Program-made: the position numbers and the translations under genes
The notes under the pieces: model-generated
The model's input: the letters and a program-made list of their open reading frames with translations, nothing else
Database searches by the model: none
Told to the model about the DNA's origin: nothing
In this document: positions 63,688 to 64,000 of the stretch, in pieces
Layout of the letters: each line of letters starts with the position of its first letter
How positions within the stretch are numbered: the first letter of the stretch is position 1
DNA from: Herbihabitans rhizosphaerae
GTDB lineage: Bacteria > Actinomycetota > Actinomycetes > Mycobacteriales > Pseudonocardiaceae
Direction of reading: 5' to 3'
Assembly: GCF_004216555.1 (NCBI RefSeq)
Contig: NZ_SGWQ01000011.1
Coordinates: 124,001-188,000 of the forward strand
DNA length: 64,000 bases

Positions 63688-64000
63688 TCAGCCGGTCAGC
63701 TCGTCCAGGTCGAGCGCCAACGCGAACGGGTCGGACACGGTCAGCTCACCAGTGTCCGCGCCTGTCGCGACGTAGACCCGCGTTGTCTCGTCGAGGCGGT
63801 ACCGGAACAGTGTCGGCGCGCTGGAATCCAGCTCCACCCGCCAGAAATGAGGAACTCCCGCCATGGCGTACTCGGCCGGCTTGTCGGTTTGGTCGGTGAT
63901 GACCGACCCCGGAGACATCACCTCGACCACGAGTGAACAATGTTCGGCGCGCAGAGTGGCGTCGTTCGGGAGGTCGCCGTCGAACACGACGATGTCCGGC
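63688..64000 (-). CDS. Uma2-family protein (5' end outside window)
   Basis: The C-terminal 103 residues of a Uma2 (DUF820) PD-(D/E)XK-like nuclease-fold protein. The frame is open to the window edge, which encodes PDIVVFDGDLPNDATLRAEH. Family core: LVVEVMSPGSVITDQTDKPA (the ExxSP and downstream Lys), then YAMAGVPHFWRVEL. An internal GTG at 63987 is unlikely to be the true start because the family's conserved PD precedes it. The biological function is unsettled. Confidence 0.85.
   Translation of the reverse strand, partial: PDIVVFDGDLPNDATLRAEHCSLVVEVMSPGSVITDQTDKPAEYAMAGVPHFWRVELDSSAPTLFRYRLDETTRVYVATGADTGELTVSDPFALALDLDELTG

Overview
The window is high-GC actinomycete DNA, most like a Pseudonocardiaceae genome (Amycolatopsis/Kutzneria/Saccharopolyspora type). 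Support comes from the modular type I PKS, two DUF222/HNH (13E12-type) genes, nickel superoxide dismutase with its SodX protease, an XRE(DUF5753)-DUF397 unit, the HutF-type histidine pathway, frequent GTG starts, ATGA/GTGA coupled genes and several probable leaderless promoters. The genus is an inference from gene content, not from a marker gene.

Layout. 1-9227: end of a modular PKS gene (KS tail, then AT-DH-KR-ACP and KS-AT-DH-KR-ACP, then a docking tail). 9.4-12.6 kb: WYL regulator divergent from a RidA-SRPBCC pair, then a secreted serine protease closed by a strong terminator. 12.6-14.2 kb: palindromic repeats and DUF222/HNH copy 1. 14.2-18.4 kb: GT39-type membrane glycosyltransferase, then a divergent pair of citrate synthases, one with an N-terminal DNA-binding domain. 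18.4-20.4 kb: small unknown protein, DUF3558 lipoprotein and a decayed lipoprotein gene. 20.4-25.8 kb: sdhCAB, divergent LysR and a metallo-beta-lactamase-fold enzyme. 26.0-33.5 kb: SRPBCC protein and a Liv-type ABC importer operon with an acyl-CoA ligase in the middle. 33.5-37.6 kb: phosphoribosyltransferase, hydrolase, DUF222/HNH copy 2, histidine phosphatase and DUF4442 protein. 37.6-42.4 kb: sodN/sodX, small enzymes, a deoxysugar-type epimerase, a secreted SdrD-B-like protein and malic enzyme with a structured leader. 42.4-47.4 kb: BpsA-like aminopropyltransferase divergent from an OpuC-type betaine/choline importer. 47.6-56.0 kb: histidine utilisation locus (IclR regulator; hutH, hutU, M20 hydrolase, hutF, hutI). 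56.0-60.9 kb: accessory stretch with XRE, two DUF397 genes, unknown small genes, Fic and DUF1697. 61-64 kb: aldo/keto reductase, a hydrolase-like protein and a truncated Uma2-family gene.

How the parts work together. The hut genes form a route from histidine to glutamate through N-formylglutamate, with an IclR-type operator between regulator and pathway. sdhCAB, the citrate synthases and malic enzyme are central carbon genes. The Liv operon couples import to CoA activation. The PKS gene ends with a docking tail but no partner PKS lies downstream, so the rest of its assembly line must lie to the left or elsewhere.

Most worth a second look: a 44-codon gene candidate in the Liv operon whose DNA is both a six-copy 12-bp repeat and a 68-nt palindrome (30014-30148); a 13-bp palindrome GTCCAC(A/T)GTGGAC seen nine times, mostly inside genes; imperfect direct repeats of the DUF1697 3-prime end on both sides of fic; and a riboswitch-like leader before malic enzyme. 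No rRNA, tRNA, insertion sequence or CRISPR array was seen.
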